A DNA stretch of 64,000 nucleotides, taken from assembly GCA_947382415.1 (NCBI GenBank), contig CANCYO010000005.1, positions 25,685-89,684 on the forward strand, written 5' to 3'. Origin of the DNA: an uncultured Lachnospiraceae bacterium. GTDB lineage: Bacteria > Bacillota > Clostridia > Lachnospirales > Lachnospiraceae. The notes under the pieces were generated by a model, which saw only the letters and a list, made by a program, of their open reading frames with translations, searched no databases and was not told the DNA's origin. Below are positions 1 through 8,058 of the stretch, piece by piece. A program made the translations under genes and the position numbers. Within the stretch, counting starts at the first letter, position 1, and every line of letters begins with the position of its first letter.

Positions 1-2
1 AG

Positions 3-509
3 AGACGCTCCGCGCAGGATGCCAGAGAGCTTGCAGACAAAGGGATGAGTGCTGTCCAGATTAAGGAAATTCTAGAGCGGGATAAATTTAACAGCAGCAT
101 CTATATTATGCTGGATACCTTGTATTATCTGAAAAAGGGCGGAAGGATTACGCCCGCGGCCGCGGCGATCGGTACGCTGCTGAAATTAAAGCCTGTTTTG
201 CAGATTCAGGGAGAGAAACTGGATGCTTTTGCCAAAGCCCGCACCACAAGCCAGGGCAAATCCATTATGATCAATGCCATCAAAAACGATATGATCAACC
301 GTTTTGGAGGTTTTACCGAGCGCAAAGAGGTACGGCTTGCAGTGGCCTATACTTATGACAGGGACGCCGCTCTGGCATGGCGGGACGAGGTGATGGCTGC
401 TTTTCCGGGCTATGAAATGCATATGGATCCATTGTCTTTAAGCGTTGCCTGTCATATCGGTCCCGGCGCATTGGCGGTGACATGCTGCAAAAAGCTTGAG
501 ACAGATTAA
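3..509 (+). CDS. DegV family fatty-acid-binding protein, C-terminal part (5' end outside window)
   Basis: The reading frame is open from the window edge, so the start lies upstream; about 168 residues are visible. The segment 'DTLYYLKKGGRITPAAAAIG' followed by 'LLKLKPVLQIQGEKL' is the typical C-terminal half of DegV proteins, which bind a fatty acid and in Firmicutes can hand it to the FakA kinase for phosphorylation. No kinase domain is present here. An internal ATG at 45 is not the true start, because the residues before it (ARELADKG) continue the family pattern. It precedes the parE-like gene by 53 bases and may be transcribed with it. Confidence 0.82.
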   Translation, partial: RRSAQDARELADKGMSAVQIKEILERDKFNSSIYIMLDTLYYLKKGGRITPAAAAIGTLLKLKPVLQIQGEKLDAFAKARTTSQGKSIMINAIKNDMINRFGGFTERKEVRLAVAYTYDRDAALAWRDEVMAAFPGYEMHMDPLSLSVACHIGPGALAVTCCKKLETD

Positions 510-562
510 TCTTCAGGAGAAGCAGACTTCAAAAGAAGTAATATTTAACAGGAGTAATTTCG

Positions 563-2485
563 ATGGCAAATGAGAATCATTATGACGCCTCCAGTATCAC
601 GGTGCTGGAGGGGCTTGAGGCAGTGCGCAAACGTCCGGGAATGTATATCGGAAGCGTTTCCACCAAGGGCCTGAATCACTTGATATACGAGATCGTAGAC
701 AATTCCGTGGACGAGCATCTGGCCGGGTATTGCGATACGATTACCGTTACGCTGGAGGCGGACGGTTCCGCCACAGTGACCGACAATGGCCGCGGCATCC
801 CTGTGGGAATGCATGAAAAAGGGATCAGTGCAGAACGGCTGGTTTTCACGACACTGCACGCCGGCGGCAAGTTTGACAATACTGCGTATAAGACCAGCGG
901 CGGACTTCACGGTGTGGGTTCCTCCGTGGTGAACGCGCTTTCCACCAGATTGACCGTCAGAGTCAAAAGCGACGGATGCATTTATGAAGACCAGTATGAG
1001 CGTGGCATTCCCGTGATTGATCTGGTAGACGGACTGTTGCCTGTGGTGGGTAAGACGAGGGAGAGCGGCACTACCATCAACTTCCTGCCGGACGATACAA
1101 TCTTTGACAAGACCCGCTTTAAAGAGGATGATGTCAAGAGCCGTCTTCATGAGACCGCGTATCTCAATCCCAATTTGACCATTATCTTTACAGATAAGCG
1201 GAAAGAGGAGGCGGAGAAGATTACTTTCCATGAGCCGGAAGGCATCGTGGGATTTATCAAGGACATGAACAAATCCGCCGAGACGGTTCACGATGTGATC
1301 TATTTCAGCGGTGAGAGCGAGGGGATCTCCGTGGAGGGAGCCTTTCAGTATATTAATGAATTCCATGAGAATGTGCTGGGATTTTGTAATAATATTTACA
1401 ATTCAGAGGGCGGTACGCATCTGACGGGATTTAAGACCATGTTTACCAATGTCATCAACACTTATGCCAGAGAGTTGAATGTACTGAAGGAGAAGGATAT
1501 CAATTTCACCGGGGCGGATGTGAGAAACGGTATGACGGCAGTCATTTCCATCAAGCATCCGGACCCCAGATTCGAGGGACAGACCAAGACGAAGCTGGAC
1601 AATCAGGATGCGGCCAAGGTGGTGAGCAAGATTACCGGAGAGGAGATCGTGCGCTTTTTTGACCGCAATCTGGAAACTCTGAAGAGTATCATCGGCTGCG
1701 CCGAGAAAGCCGCCAAAATTCGGAAAGCGGAGGAAAAGGCCCGCACCAATATGCTCTCCAAACAGAAATTCTCTTTTGATTCCAACGGGAAGCTGGCCAA
1801 CTGTATCTCCAGAGATGCCTCAAAATGTGAGATTTTTATCGTGGAGGGAGACTCTGCCGGAGGCAGCGCCAAAACCGCAAGAGACCGGAACTATCAGGCG
1901 ATCCTGCCCATCCGCGGAAAGATCCTGAACGTGGAGAAGGCCAGCATCGACAAAGTGCTGGCAAGCGCGGAGATCAAGACCATGATCAATGCCTTCGGCT
2001 GCGGATTTTCTGAAGGTTACGGAAATGACTTTGATATTTCCAAACTCCGCTATGACAAGATTATCATTATGACGGATGCCGATGTGGACGGTGCCCACAT
2101 CTCCAATCTGCTGCTGACTTTTTTCTACCGGTTTATGCCGGAGCTGATCTTTGAGGGACATGTGTACCTTGCCATGCCTCCCCTGTACAAGGCTCTGCCC
2201 GCAAAGGGGGAGGAAAAGTATCTCTATGATGACAAGGCTCTGGAGAGATATCGCAAGACCCACAAGGGCTCCTTTACCCTGCAGCGCTATAAAGGTCTGG
2301 GCGAGATGGACGCTTCCCAGCTCTGGGAGACCACGCTGGACCCTGAGCGCAGACTGTTAAAACGGGTGGAGATTGAGGATGCCCGCATGGCCAGTGAGAT
2401 GACAGAACTGCTCATGGGCACTGAGGTTCCTCCCCGCCGGGCATTTATTTATGCCCACGCGCAGGACGCGGAGCTGGATATTTAG
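563..2485 (+). CDS. parE: Type II DNA topoisomerase ATPase subunit B (ParE/GyrB-like)
   Basis: 640 residues, the normal length for GyrB/ParE. The protein hydrolyses ATP to drive strand passage with its partner subunit at 3928. The N-terminal GHKL ATPase shows E43 and N47 in 'IYEIVDNSVDE', D74 in 'DNGRGIP' and the lid motif 'GGLHGVGSSVVNALS'. The TOPRIM part shows E428 in 'EGDSAGGSAK' and the metal-binding D505/D507 in 'DADVDG'; 'QRYKGLGEM' lies near the C-terminus. Start is the ATG at 563 after CAGGAG. GyrB and ParE are hard to separate by sequence; because the partner lacks a GyrA box I favour topoisomerase IV, but annotation as a second gyrB is equally possible. The gene heads a cluster with the LspA-like, AlkD-like and parC-like genes. 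Confidence 0.85.
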   Translation: MANENHYDASSITVLEGLEAVRKRPGMYIGSVSTKGLNHLIYEIVDNSVDEHLAGYCDTITVTLEADGSATVTDNGRGIPVGMHEKGISAERLVFTTLHAGGKFDNTAYKTSGGLHGVGSSVVNALSTRLTVRVKSDGCIYEDQYERGIPVIDLVDGLLPVVGKTRESGTTINFLPDDTIFDKTRFKEDDVKSRLHETAYLNPNLTIIFTDKRKEEAEKITFHEPEGIVGFIKDMNKSAETVHDVIYFSGESEGISVEGAFQYINEFHENVLGFCNNIYNSEGGTHLTGFKTMFTNVINTYARELNVLKEKDINFTGADVRNGMTAVISIKHPDPRFEGQTKTKLDNQDAAKVVSKITGEEIVRFFDRNLETLKSIIGCAEKAAKIRKAEEKARTNMLSKQKFSFDSNGKLANCISRDASKCEIFIVEGDSAGGSAKTARDRNYQAILPIRGKILNVEKASIDKVLASAEIKTMINAFGCGFSEGYGNDFDISKLRYDKIIIMTDADVDGAHISNLLLTFFYRFMPELIFEGHVYLAMPPLYKALPAKGEEKYLYDDKALERYRKTHKGSFTLQRYKGLGEMDASQLWETTLDPERRLLKRVEIEDARMASEMTELLMGTEVPPRRAFIYAHAQDAELDI

Positions 2486-2496
2486 GAGGAAAACGG

Positions 2497-3198
2497 ATGC
2501 ACAGCAGAGAGGACGGAAACAGAGGTATGAAAGGCGTTGAGCGGCCCATAGCAGGACGCATTTGTTTTATTGCTTTTTTTGCACTGTTAGCGTTGGCTGT
2601 GGCCGAAATAATCATATTCCGCTATGGAGAGCGCGTGGAGGATATTTATATCGGCAGCGATTTTTGGGCCTTTGAACCCGTATACAACCGCAGCGGTTCG
2701 TGGCTTCACGGCCGGCTCAAGCTCGGCTACCGGCCGGATATCCTGTTTCTGGAACACGCAGTTACTCTGTTTCTGCTATGGTTTCTGTCCCGCTTTACTG
2801 ATTTTATCAGTATGATACTGGGAATGAGCAGGCGCTGGAGCCTTTTTGAGGATTTGGCTACAGCGGCCACTCTGGTCCGTCTGATCAATGTGATCCGGGG
2901 CAGGTATACGCTGGATTATATTTACATTAACCCGCTGCATGCCACCTATGATCTGGTGGATATTTATCTTGGCATCAGCCTTTTTTTCCTGTGCGTCTGG
3001 ATGGTACTGGCTGAGATCAGGACGCTCAGGCTCAAGAGACAGGCTGCTCAGGGCATGAGTTTTGGAGGACGTATGAAATGGGAGCTTGTACTCACGGGGA
3101 ACGCCTGCAGGGCTCCTTTTATGAGTTCGGCAAAATGGAAGAACATACAGGATCGTTATGAGTATCATCTGAAAGAAAACGAACAGATATCTGCCTGA
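2497..3198 (+). CDS. Degenerate signal peptidase II (LspA)-like membrane protein
   Basis: 233 residues with about four hydrophobic segments. Aligned by eye with the true LspA of this window (60395-60949) it keeps the family layout: 'PVYNRSGSWLHG' (N64) matches the LspA 'YLENRGSAFG' box, 'VRLINVIRGRYTLDYIYI' matches the 'GNMLDRFRFDFVVDFISF' box, and 'YDLVDIYLGI' matches 'FNVADIYIVL'. The first catalytic aspartate is Asn here (N131); the second is kept (D155). A cytoplasmic tail of about 55 residues follows. The family link is inference from motif order. Lipoprotein signal cleavage is unlikely with one catalytic Asp missing, so a binding or regulatory role is possible. AGGAGG stands 7 bases before the ATG; the gene lies between parE and alkD in one transcription unit. 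Confidence 0.55.
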   Translation: MHSREDGNRGMKGVERPIAGRICFIAFFALLALAVAEIIIFRYGERVEDIYIGSDFWAFEPVYNRSGSWLHGRLKLGYRPDILFLEHAVTLFLLWFLSRFTDFISMILGMSRRWSLFEDLATAATLVRLINVIRGRYTLDYIYINPLHATYDLVDIYLGISLFFLCVWMVLAEIRTLRLKRQAAQGMSFGGRMKWELVLTGNACRAPFMSSAKWKNIQDRYEYHLKENEQISA

Positions 3199-3226
3199 AT
3201 ACGTTTTATTTTTACGGAGATTTTTT

Positions 3227-3931
3227 ATGACTACAGAATTTATCAGAGAGCAGTTGTTTGCGCTGCAGGATACAGAATATAAAGCGTTTCATTCCCGGCT
3301 GATGCCTACGGTGGATCCTGATCTGATCATCGGGGTACGGACGCCGGATCTTAGAAAGCTGGCCAAAAAGCTCTGGAAGACGGGAGATACCGGCGAATTT
3401 ATGGCGCAGCTTCCGCACCGGTATTATGAGGAAAACAATCTGCACGGATTCTTCATCGAACAGATCAAAGACTATGACGCATGTATAGAAGCGTTGAACG
3501 CTTTTCTTCCCCATGTGGACAATTGGGCCACCTGTGATATGATGTCGCCCGGGGTATTAGGCAAAGAGAAAGACAGGCTGACTGCTCAGATCAGAATATG
3601 GCTGGCCTCTGAACATACTTACATGATCCGCTTTGCCATCGGGATGCTCATGCGGCATTTTCTGGACGAATATTTTGAGGAAACTTATCTCGATACGGTG
3701 GCGGACATAAAGTCGGAGGAATACTACATCAACATGATGCGCGCGTGGTATTTTGCCACGGCGCTGGCAAAGCAGTACGACGCTGCGCTCCCCTTTATCG
3801 AGAACGGCAGGCTGGATGTCTGGACCCACAACAAGGCCATACAGAAGGCGGTGGAGAGCTATCGGATCACGCCGGAACAGAAAAACTATCTGCGGAGCCT
3901 GAAGAATAAAACAGCAAGAGGACAATCATGA
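3227..3931 (+). CDS. DNA alkylation repair protein, AlkD family
   Basis: 234 residues, all-helical in appearance, matching the HEAT-repeat AlkD family whose members remove bulky or cationic alkylated purines from DNA. Recognisable stretches are 'IGVRTPDLRKLAKKL', 'FIEQIKDYD', 'VDNWATCDMMSP' and 'RFAIGMLMRHFLD'; the Trp and Asp of 'VDNWATCD' correspond to the region lining the DNA lesion in AlkD. The gene overlaps the next start by four bases (ATGA at 3928-3931), so translation is coupled to the topoisomerase A subunit. This puts a DNA repair glycosylase in the same transcript as a type II topoisomerase. The family call is firm; the exact lesion cannot be judged. Confidence 0.85.
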   Translation: MTTEFIREQLFALQDTEYKAFHSRLMPTVDPDLIIGVRTPDLRKLAKKLWKTGDTGEFMAQLPHRYYEENNLHGFFIEQIKDYDACIEALNAFLPHVDNWATCDMMSPGVLGKEKDRLTAQIRIWLASEHTYMIRFAIGMLMRHFLDEYFEETYLDTVADIKSEEYYINMMRAWYFATALAKQYDAALPFIENGRLDVWTHNKAIQKAVESYRITPEQKNYLRSLKNKTARGQS

Positions 3932-6171
3932 ACGAGAACGACAGAATCATACGAACCGAATATTCCGAGGAGATGCAGAAGTCTTTTATTGATTATGCCA
4001 TGAGCGTGATTATAGCCCGGGCGCTGCCGGATGTGCGGGATGGTTTAAAACCCGTGCAACGCAGGACTCTGTACGATATGCACGAACTGGGTATCCGCTA
4101 TGACCGGCCCTATCGAAAGAGCGCCCGTATCGTGGGAGATACCATGGGTAAATACCATCCCCACGGCGACAGCTCCATCTATGAAGCGCTGGTGGTTATG
4201 ACGCAGGATTTCAAAAAGGGTATGCCCCTGGTGGACGGACACGGCAATTTCGGCAATATCGAGGGCGACGGGGCCGCCGCCATGCGTTACACGGAGGCCC
4301 GGCTGCAGAAGATCACCCAGGAGGCATTTCTGGCCGATCTGGACAAGGATGTGGTGGACTTTGTCCCCAATTTTGACGAGACCGAGAAGGAGCCCTCCGT
4401 GCTGCCGGTGCGGATTCCGAATCTTCTGGTGAACGGCTCCGAGGGTATTGCGGTGGGTATGACCACCAGTATTCCTCCCCACAATCTGGGAGAGGTCATA
4501 GATGCCACCAAGGCCTATATGATGAATGAATCTATCACAGACAGAGAGCTGCTGCGCTATCTCAAAGGGCCGGATTTTCCCACGGGAGGAGTCGTCATCA
4601 ACAAGGATGAGCTGGCCGAGATCTATGAGACCGGAACGGGCAAGATCAAACTCCGCGGCAAGGTGGAATACGAGCATGTAAAGGGCGGAAAGACTAATGT
4701 GGTGATCACGGAGATCCCGTATACCATGGTGGGAGCCAACATTGCCAAATTCCTCTCCGACGTGGCCGCCCTGTCCGAGACCAAAAAAACACAGGATATC
4801 GTGGACATATCCAATCAGTCCTCCAAGGAGGGCATCCGCATCGTCATAGAGCTCAGGAAGGACGCCGACGCCGAGAATTTTGTGAATATGCTCTACAAAA
4901 AGACCCGTCTGGAAGACACCTTTGGCGTGAACATGCTGGCCATCTCGGACGGCAGGCCCGAGACCATGGGACTGAGACAGATCATCAAGGCCAATGTGGA
5001 TTTCCAGTATGAGATTGCCACACGCAAATACACCAATCTGTTATCCCGTGAGCTGGAGCGCAGGGAGGTGCAGGAAGGACTGATCAAGGCCTGTAATGTC
5101 ATCGACCTGATCATCGAAATCCTCAGAGGCTCAAAAGACCGTAATATGGCCAAGGCCTGTCTGGTGGAGGGAAAGGTGGAGGGTATTAAGTTCAAGTCCA
5201 AGGAATCCAAAATTATGGCCGCACAGCTTTGCTTTACGGAGAGACAGGCCAATGCCATTCTGGAGATGCGGCTGTATAAGCTCATCGGTCTGGAGCTGGA
5301 GGCTCTGATCAATGAGCATGAGGAGACCATGGCCAATATCTATCGCTATGAGGATATTCTGGAGCGCAGGGATTCCATGGCCCAGGTGATCATGAACGAA
5401 CTGGACGGTTATAAAAAGGAGTTTGGCCGCCCCCGCAAAACCGTCATTGAGAACGGTCAGGAGGCTGTGTATAAAGAGAAAGAGCTGGAGGAGATGGAGG
5501 TCATGTTCCTCATGGACCGCTTCGGCTATGTCAAGACCATTGATATGGCCACCTATGAGCGCAATAAGGAAGCGGCCGATACAGAGAACAAATATGTATT
5601 TTCCTGTAAGAATACGGGCAGGATATGCCTGTTTACGAATACCGGGCAGATGCACACCGTCAAGGTCACAGACCTGCCCTTCGGGAAATTTCGGGACAAG
5701 GGCGTTCCCATCGACAATGTGAGCAATTACAGCTCCGAGAAGGAAGAACTCGTCTATATCACCAGCCAGTCGGAGCTGAATCTGAAACAGGTACTCTTTG
5801 TCACCGCGCAATCCATGATGAAGATTGTGGACGGCGGAGAGTTTGACGTGTCCAAACGCACGGTGGCAGCCACTAAATTAAACGAGGGCGATACCGTGCT
5901 GAGCGTTGTCACCCTCTATGACCAGAAGCATATTGTGATTCAGTCCAAAAACGGATATTTCCTGCGTTTTTCCGTGGAGGAGATTCCCGAGAAAAAGAAA
6001 GGGGCGGTGGGAGTCCGGGGCATGAAGCTGGGCGCCGGTGACAGCCTCGAAGCCGTCTATTATACGCAGAATTTTGTGGAGACCACGATTCCCTACAAGT
6101 CTAAGAATCTCTCGCTCAATAATATCAAGCCGGGCAAGAGAGACGGAAAAGGCGTGAAGATCCGCGCCTGA
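3928..6171 (+). CDS. parC: Type II DNA topoisomerase cleavage subunit A (ParC/GyrA-like)
   Basis: 747 residues. The breakage-reunion domain is complete: the catalytic tyrosine is Y121 in 'AAAMRYTEARL', and the quinolone-determining region 'GKYHPHGDSSIYEA' carries Ser82 and Glu86 at the positions of E. coli GyrA S83 and D87, the usual unmutated state. The C-terminal beta-pinwheel (about 500-747) is shorter than in GyrA and I find no GyrA box (QRRGGKG-like) between blades, which favours decatenating topoisomerase IV over supercoiling gyrase. It pairs with the B subunit at 563. Start ATG overlaps the alkD stop. It could also be annotated as a second gyrA. Confidence 0.85.
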   Translation: MNENDRIIRTEYSEEMQKSFIDYAMSVIIARALPDVRDGLKPVQRRTLYDMHELGIRYDRPYRKSARIVGDTMGKYHPHGDSSIYEALVVMTQDFKKGMPLVDGHGNFGNIEGDGAAAMRYTEARLQKITQEAFLADLDKDVVDFVPNFDETEKEPSVLPVRIPNLLVNGSEGIAVGMTTSIPPHNLGEVIDATKAYMMNESITDRELLRYLKGPDFPTGGVVINKDELAEIYETGTGKIKLRGKVEYEHVKGGKTNVVITEIPYTMVGANIAKFLSDVAALSETKKTQDIVDISNQSSKEGIRIVIELRKDADAENFVNMLYKKTRLEDTFGVNMLAISDGRPETMGLRQIIKANVDFQYEIATRKYTNLLSRELERREVQEGLIKACNVIDLIIEILRGSKDRNMAKACLVEGKVEGIKFKSKESKIMAAQLCFTERQANAILEMRLYKLIGLELEALINEHEETMANIYRYEDILERRDSMAQVIMNELDGYKKEFGRPRKTVIENGQEAVYKEKELEEMEVMFLMDRFGYVKTIDMATYERNKEAADTENKYVFSCKNTGRICLFTNTGQMHTVKVTDLPFGKFRDKGVPIDNVSNYSSEKEELVYITSQSELNLKQVLFVTAQSMMKIVDGGEFDVSKRTVAATKLNEGDTVLSVVTLYDQKHIVIQSKNGYFLRFSVEEIPEKKKGAVGVRGMKLGAGDSLEAVYYTQNFVETTIPYKSKNLSLNNIKPGKRDGKGVKIRA

Positions 6172-6217
6172 CCGCCTGCAAAAACAGAGTGAATGACCAA
6201 CAGATTGGAGAATGCAT

Positions 6218-6823
6218 ATGAGAGTGATTGCCGGCACAGCCAGAAGTCTTCCGCTCAGGGCTCCCGAGGGCATGGATACCCGTCCCACCACAGACCGTAT
6301 CAAGGAGACCCTGTTCAATATTCTGCAGCCATATCTGTCGGACTGCGTGTTTGTGGATCTCTTCAGCGGCAGCGGCGGAATCGGCATTGAGGCCTTAAGC
6401 CGCGGGGCGAGAAGAGCATACTTTATCGAACAGGCCCCACGGGCTATCGCCTGTATTCAACAAAATCTTACGTTTACGAAACTGGCGGACCGTGGTATAG
6501 TGATAAAACAGGATGCTCTTGCGGCGCTCTCCGGCATTCGGGAGGAGCAGGCAGATATTCTGTTTATGGATCCGCCCTATGGTCAGGAATATGAAAAACG
6601 TGTGCTGGAGCTTTGCCGGGAACTTCCCTGGGTGACGGAAGACACTCTGATCGTGACAGAGGCGGATCTGAAAACTGATTTTGATTATCTGGAAGATTCA
6701 GGCTTTGAATTAATTAAGGAAAAGCGGTATAAGACAAATAAGCACCTGTTTTTGCGCATAGCGAAAAAGAATCCCGGAAGGTTGGATGAAAATGAAGAGA
6801 GCGGTTTACCCGGGGAGTTTTGA
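6218..6823 (+). CDS. rsmD: 16S rRNA (guanine966-N2)-methyltransferase RsmD
   Basis: 201 residues from the ATG at 6218, preceded by TTGGAG at a 7-base spacing; an ATG at 6212 sits too close to that site. RsmD methylates G966 of 16S rRNA in the assembled 30S subunit using SAM. The SAM loop is 'VDLFSGSGGIGIEALSRGA' and the catalytic motif is DPPY at 118-121 ('LFMDPPYG'); the N-terminal 'MRVIAGTARSLPL' is typical of the family. Its 3' end overlaps coaD by 38 bases. The rsmD-coaD-ylbJ neighbourhood is the B. subtilis ylbH-ylbI-ylbJ arrangement, which supports all three calls. Confidence 0.93.
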   Translation: MRVIAGTARSLPLRAPEGMDTRPTTDRIKETLFNILQPYLSDCVFVDLFSGSGGIGIEALSRGARRAYFIEQAPRAIACIQQNLTFTKLADRGIVIKQDALAALSGIREEQADILFMDPPYGQEYEKRVLELCRELPWVTEDTLIVTEADLKTDFDYLEDSGFELIKEKRYKTNKHLFLRIAKKNPGRLDENEESGLPGEF

Positions 6824-7298
6824 CCCCATGACTTACGGACATCTGGATATTATCAGGCGGGCTGCCCAGACATTTGACGAGTTGACAGTCAGTGTGCTCA
6901 ATAATAAAGTAAAGACACCGTTGTTTTCTGTTGAAGAACGTGTTAAGATATTAAAGGAAGCGACTAAAGATATTCCCAATGTAAAAGTGGACAGCTTCAG
7001 CGGTCTGCTGATTAACTATGCGGCGGAAAATGATTTTCATATCTCTGTGCGGGGACTGCGCGCCATCACGGATTTTGAGTACGAACTGCAGATCGCCCAG
7101 ACAAACAGTAAGCTTTCCAGGGGAAAGCTGGACACTATTTTTCTTACAGCCCGCCTGGAATACGCATATCTGAGCTCCTCCAGCGTGAAGGAGATCGCCA
7201 GCTTCGGCGGCGATGTCAGCGAGTGTGTTCCCGATTTTGTGGCGGAGATGATGTATGAAAAATATAACCAGAATCATAAAGGAGAGGTAAATGAGTAG
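6786..7298 (+). CDS. coaD: Phosphopantetheine adenylyltransferase CoaD
   Basis: 170 residues from this ATG, or 168 from the ATG at 6792; the ribosome binding site GGAAGG is 4 or 10 bases away, so the start is undecided. CoaD transfers AMP from ATP to 4'-phosphopantetheine, the penultimate step of coenzyme A synthesis. The nucleotidyltransferase motif is 'YPGSFDPMTYGHLDII' with the conserved T/HxGH-like element. 'SVRGLRAITDFEYELQIA' binds pantetheine and 'YLSSSSVKEIA' is the ISSTxVR-like motif. It overlaps rsmD upstream and the next gene downstream by 8 bases, indicating tight translational coupling. Confidence 0.95.
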   Translation: MKMKRAVYPGSFDPMTYGHLDIIRRAAQTFDELTVSVLNNKVKTPLFSVEERVKILKEATKDIPNVKVDSFSGLLINYAAENDFHISVRGLRAITDFEYELQIAQTNSKLSRGKLDTIFLTARLEYAYLSSSSVKEIASFGGDVSECVPDFVAEMMYEKYNQNHKGEVNE

Positions 7299-7887
7299 CA
7301 GAATTGAACAGCTTATCGATGAGATGGAAGAGTACATCGAAAACTGTAAGCCCAAGTTCATGTCCAATACAGACATTATCGTGAATAAGGAAGAGATAGA
7401 TGAACTGCTGCGGGAGCTTCGCATGAAAACCCCTGATGAGATCAAGCGGTATCAGAAGATCATCAGCAATAAGGAGGCAATTCTGCAGGATGCCCGCGAT
7501 AAGGCCGAGGCATTGATCAATGAGGCCACAGTACATACCAACGAGCTGATCAATGAGCACGAGATCATGCAGCAGGCTTATGCACAGGCAAACGAGGTGG
7601 TAACCATGGCCACCGCTCAGGCCCAGGAGATTCTGGACAATGCGATCATGGAGGCCAATGCGGTGCGCAGCGCAGCCGTGCAGTATATGGACGATATGCT
7701 TATTCATCTGGAGAATGTCATTACGGCCTCCACACAGTCTGCTACCAGCAATTATGAGAGCCTTGTGGGCTCCCTGAATCAGTACCGGGATATCATCCAG
7801 TCCAACCGCAGAGAACTGCATCCTGTTGAAGATCTGGAGACGGTTATTCTGGACGATTCCGATTCGGGACCGGATGTGATTTCCTGA
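7291..7887 (+). CDS. Coiled-coil protein, ATP-synthase-b/DivIVA-like, function unknown
   Basis: 198 residues, dominated by charged and alanine-rich helix. The segment from about 45 to 140 ('ISNKEAILQDARDKAEALIN', 'ANEVVTMATAQAQEILDNAI') has the heptad-like pattern seen in ATP synthase subunit b, V-ATPase subunit H and DivIVA-type scaffolds, which is why homologues carry such names. No ATPase motif, signal peptide or membrane segment is visible. The start ATG follows AAAGGAGAGGTAA and overlaps the coaD stop by 8 bases. It sits between coaD and an envelope amidase and is followed by an intrinsic terminator. A structural role at the cell pole or septum is a guess only. Confidence 0.7.
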   Translation: MSSRIEQLIDEMEEYIENCKPKFMSNTDIIVNKEEIDELLRELRMKTPDEIKRYQKIISNKEAILQDARDKAEALINEATVHTNELINEHEIMQQAYAQANEVVTMATAQAQEILDNAIMEANAVRSAAVQYMDDMLIHLENVITASTQSATSNYESLVGSLNQYRDIIQSNRRELHPVEDLETVILDDSDSGPDVIS

Positions 7888-7983
7888 TGTGGAAGATCCC
7901 TGAGGGTTCCTGAGGAAATAAATCCCGTGTAAATTAACCCAGTGGAAATATACCCTGCAGGGCAGGATGAAGAATGGATTCAT

Positions 7984-8017
7984 AAAACCAGTTTTCGGCT
8001 TGTGAAAGCTGGTTTTT
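7984..8017 (+). terminator. Intrinsic terminator after the coaD operon
   Basis: AAAACCAGTTTTC and GAAAGCTGGTTTT form a 13-bp stem (one G-U pair) around a 7-base loop, ending in TTTTT. It separates the rsmD-coaD-coiled-coil unit from the amidase and argues against any amidase start upstream of it. Confidence 0.75.
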
Positions 8018-8058
8018 GCGATTGTAGAATTAAGTGGAAGATTATGGGAGAGAATAAT

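Noticed and set aside
545..1366. 273-codon minus-strand frame opposite parE
   Set aside because: It mirrors the codon pattern of a well conserved gene and has no recognisable domain or ribosome binding site.
7942..8058. Upstream extension of the amidase gene
   Set aside because: It would cross the intrinsic terminator at 7984-8017 and place a non-signal sequence before the signal peptide.
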